Source: Actinomycetales bacterium
GTDB lineage: Bacteria; Actinomycetota; Actinomycetes; Actinomycetales; Microbacteriaceae
Reading direction: 5' to 3'
Length of the DNA: 35,539 nt
Assembly (NCBI GenBank): GCA_015655445.1
Contig: JAATFA010000180.1
Location: 1 to 35,539 of the forward strand
Made by a program: the position numbers and the translations under genes
In this document: positions 35,109 to 35,539 of the stretch, piece after piece
Layout of the letters: the number at the start of each line of letters is the position of its first letter
Position numbering within the stretch: position 1 is the stretch's first letter
The notes under the pieces: generated by a model
Databases searched by the model: none
Told to the model about the DNA's origin: nothing
What the model saw: only the letters and a program-made list of their open reading frames with translations

Positions 35109-35539
35109 TTGGCTGCTGCGCCTCACGCATCGTCCACCATCGCTCCCAAGAACGGCCGTAACGCCAAGCGGCTCTCTTTCGCCAAGATCACCGACACCCT
35201 CACCGTCCCCGACCTGCTCGCCCTTCAGACCGAGAGCTTCGACTGGCTCGTCGGCAACGAGGCGTGGCGCGCGCGCATCGCCGAGAACGGCGGATCGACC
35301 AAGACCGGCCTCGACGAGATCTTCGAGGAGATCAGCCCCATCGAGGACCTCGGCGAGACGATGCAGCTGTCGTTCTCGAACCCCGAGCTCGAGGAGCCGA
35401 AGTACTCCATCGAGGAGTGCAAGGAGCGCGGCAAGACCTACGCCGCCCCGCTCTACGTGAACGCCGAGTTCATGAACCACATGACGGGCGAGATCAAGAC
35501 CCAGACGGTCTTCATGGGCGACTTCCCGCTCATGACCGA
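35109..35539 (+). CDS. rpoB: DNA-directed RNA polymerase beta subunit, N-terminal part (cut by window edge)
   Basis: The first 143 residues of RpoB, the catalytic beta subunit of RNA polymerase; the gene continues beyond the window. The start is TTG 35109, fixed by GGAGG 8 nt upstream and by the family N-terminus: a short variable leader ([17 protein letters not shown]), then [32 protein letters not shown], the [18 protein letters not shown] loop, and [19 protein letters not shown] at the window edge. This is the conserved actinobacterial beta N-terminus. It is preceded by a strong promoter and a long structured leader. Confidence 0.97.
   Translation, partial: MAAAPHASSTIAPKNGRNAKRLSFAKITDTLTVPDLLALQTESFDWLVGNEAWRARIAENGGSTKTGLDEIFEEISPIEDLGETMQLSFSNPELEEPKYSIEECKERGKTYAAPLYVNAEFMNHMTGEIKTQTVFMGDFPLMT

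Overview
The window is about 35.5 kb of very GC-rich, gene-dense chromosome from an actinobacterium. It is most likely a member of the Microbacteriaceae. The rpoB start at the right edge has a TTG initiator and an N-terminus ([18 protein letters not shown], then TESFDWLVG) of the kind seen in that family. Many start codons lie only 5-9 nt after a TANNNT -10 box (leaderless mRNAs), and the sugar ABC operons carry no ATPase gene, as is usual in actinobacteria with a shared MsiK-type ATPase. No phage, plasmid origin or CRISPR array was seen.

Layout. (1) 1-3630: the 3' end of an IS481-type transposase abutting the radA stop codon, radA (-), a 2OG-Fe(II)-oxygenase-like gene (-), an SGNH hydrolase (-), tRNA-Ser(CGA) (+) and a strong bidirectional terminator. 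(2) 3684-16406: a catabolic island with two CUT1 sugar-type ABC uptake modules. The leftward module is lipoprotein, two permeases and an ADP-ribosylglycohydrolase-family enzyme. Next to it is a divergent LacI regulator (LacI-1). The rightward operon is nucleoside hydrolase-like enzyme 1, lipoprotein, two permeases, nucleoside hydrolase-like enzyme 2 and LacI-2, followed by a wrecked iolB pseudogene. (3) 16699-24482: a small membrane protein (+), then a leftward DNA-repair-type operon lhr - gamma-glutamyltransferase - nei2. (4) 24596-29798: SDR (-), degenerate-Nudix protein (+), DEAD-box RNA helicase (-), SRPBCC protein (-), ComB-like protein (+), DUF427 protein (+) and SprT-like protein (-). 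(5) 30068-34704: a spermidine-synthase-like protein (-), a membrane protein/histidine kinase/LuxR-type response regulator operon (+) and a GSDH-family lipoprotein (-). (6) 34705-35539: a 404-nt intergenic region with large inverted repeats and a good sigma-70-type promoter, then the 5' end of rpoB (+).

How the genes fit together. The island at 3.7-16.4 kb is the most unusual part. Two transporters of a family normally used for oligosaccharides are each paired with enzymes of families that break N-glycosidic bonds (ADP-ribosyl or nucleoside hydrolysis). The regulatory sites can be read directly. Two TGGTAGCGTTACCA operators sit on and just after the -10 box of the rightward operon, and two GAAA-N3-TTTC sites sit in the divergent intergenic region of the leftward module. 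The two LacI proteins differ at the hinge leucine in a way that matches the presence or absence of a central CpG in these two operator types. I infer a two-module system for uptake and cleavage of an N-glycoside (nucleoside-like or ADP-ribose-like); the substrate is unknown. The other genes are mostly housekeeping or conserved actinobacterial genes.
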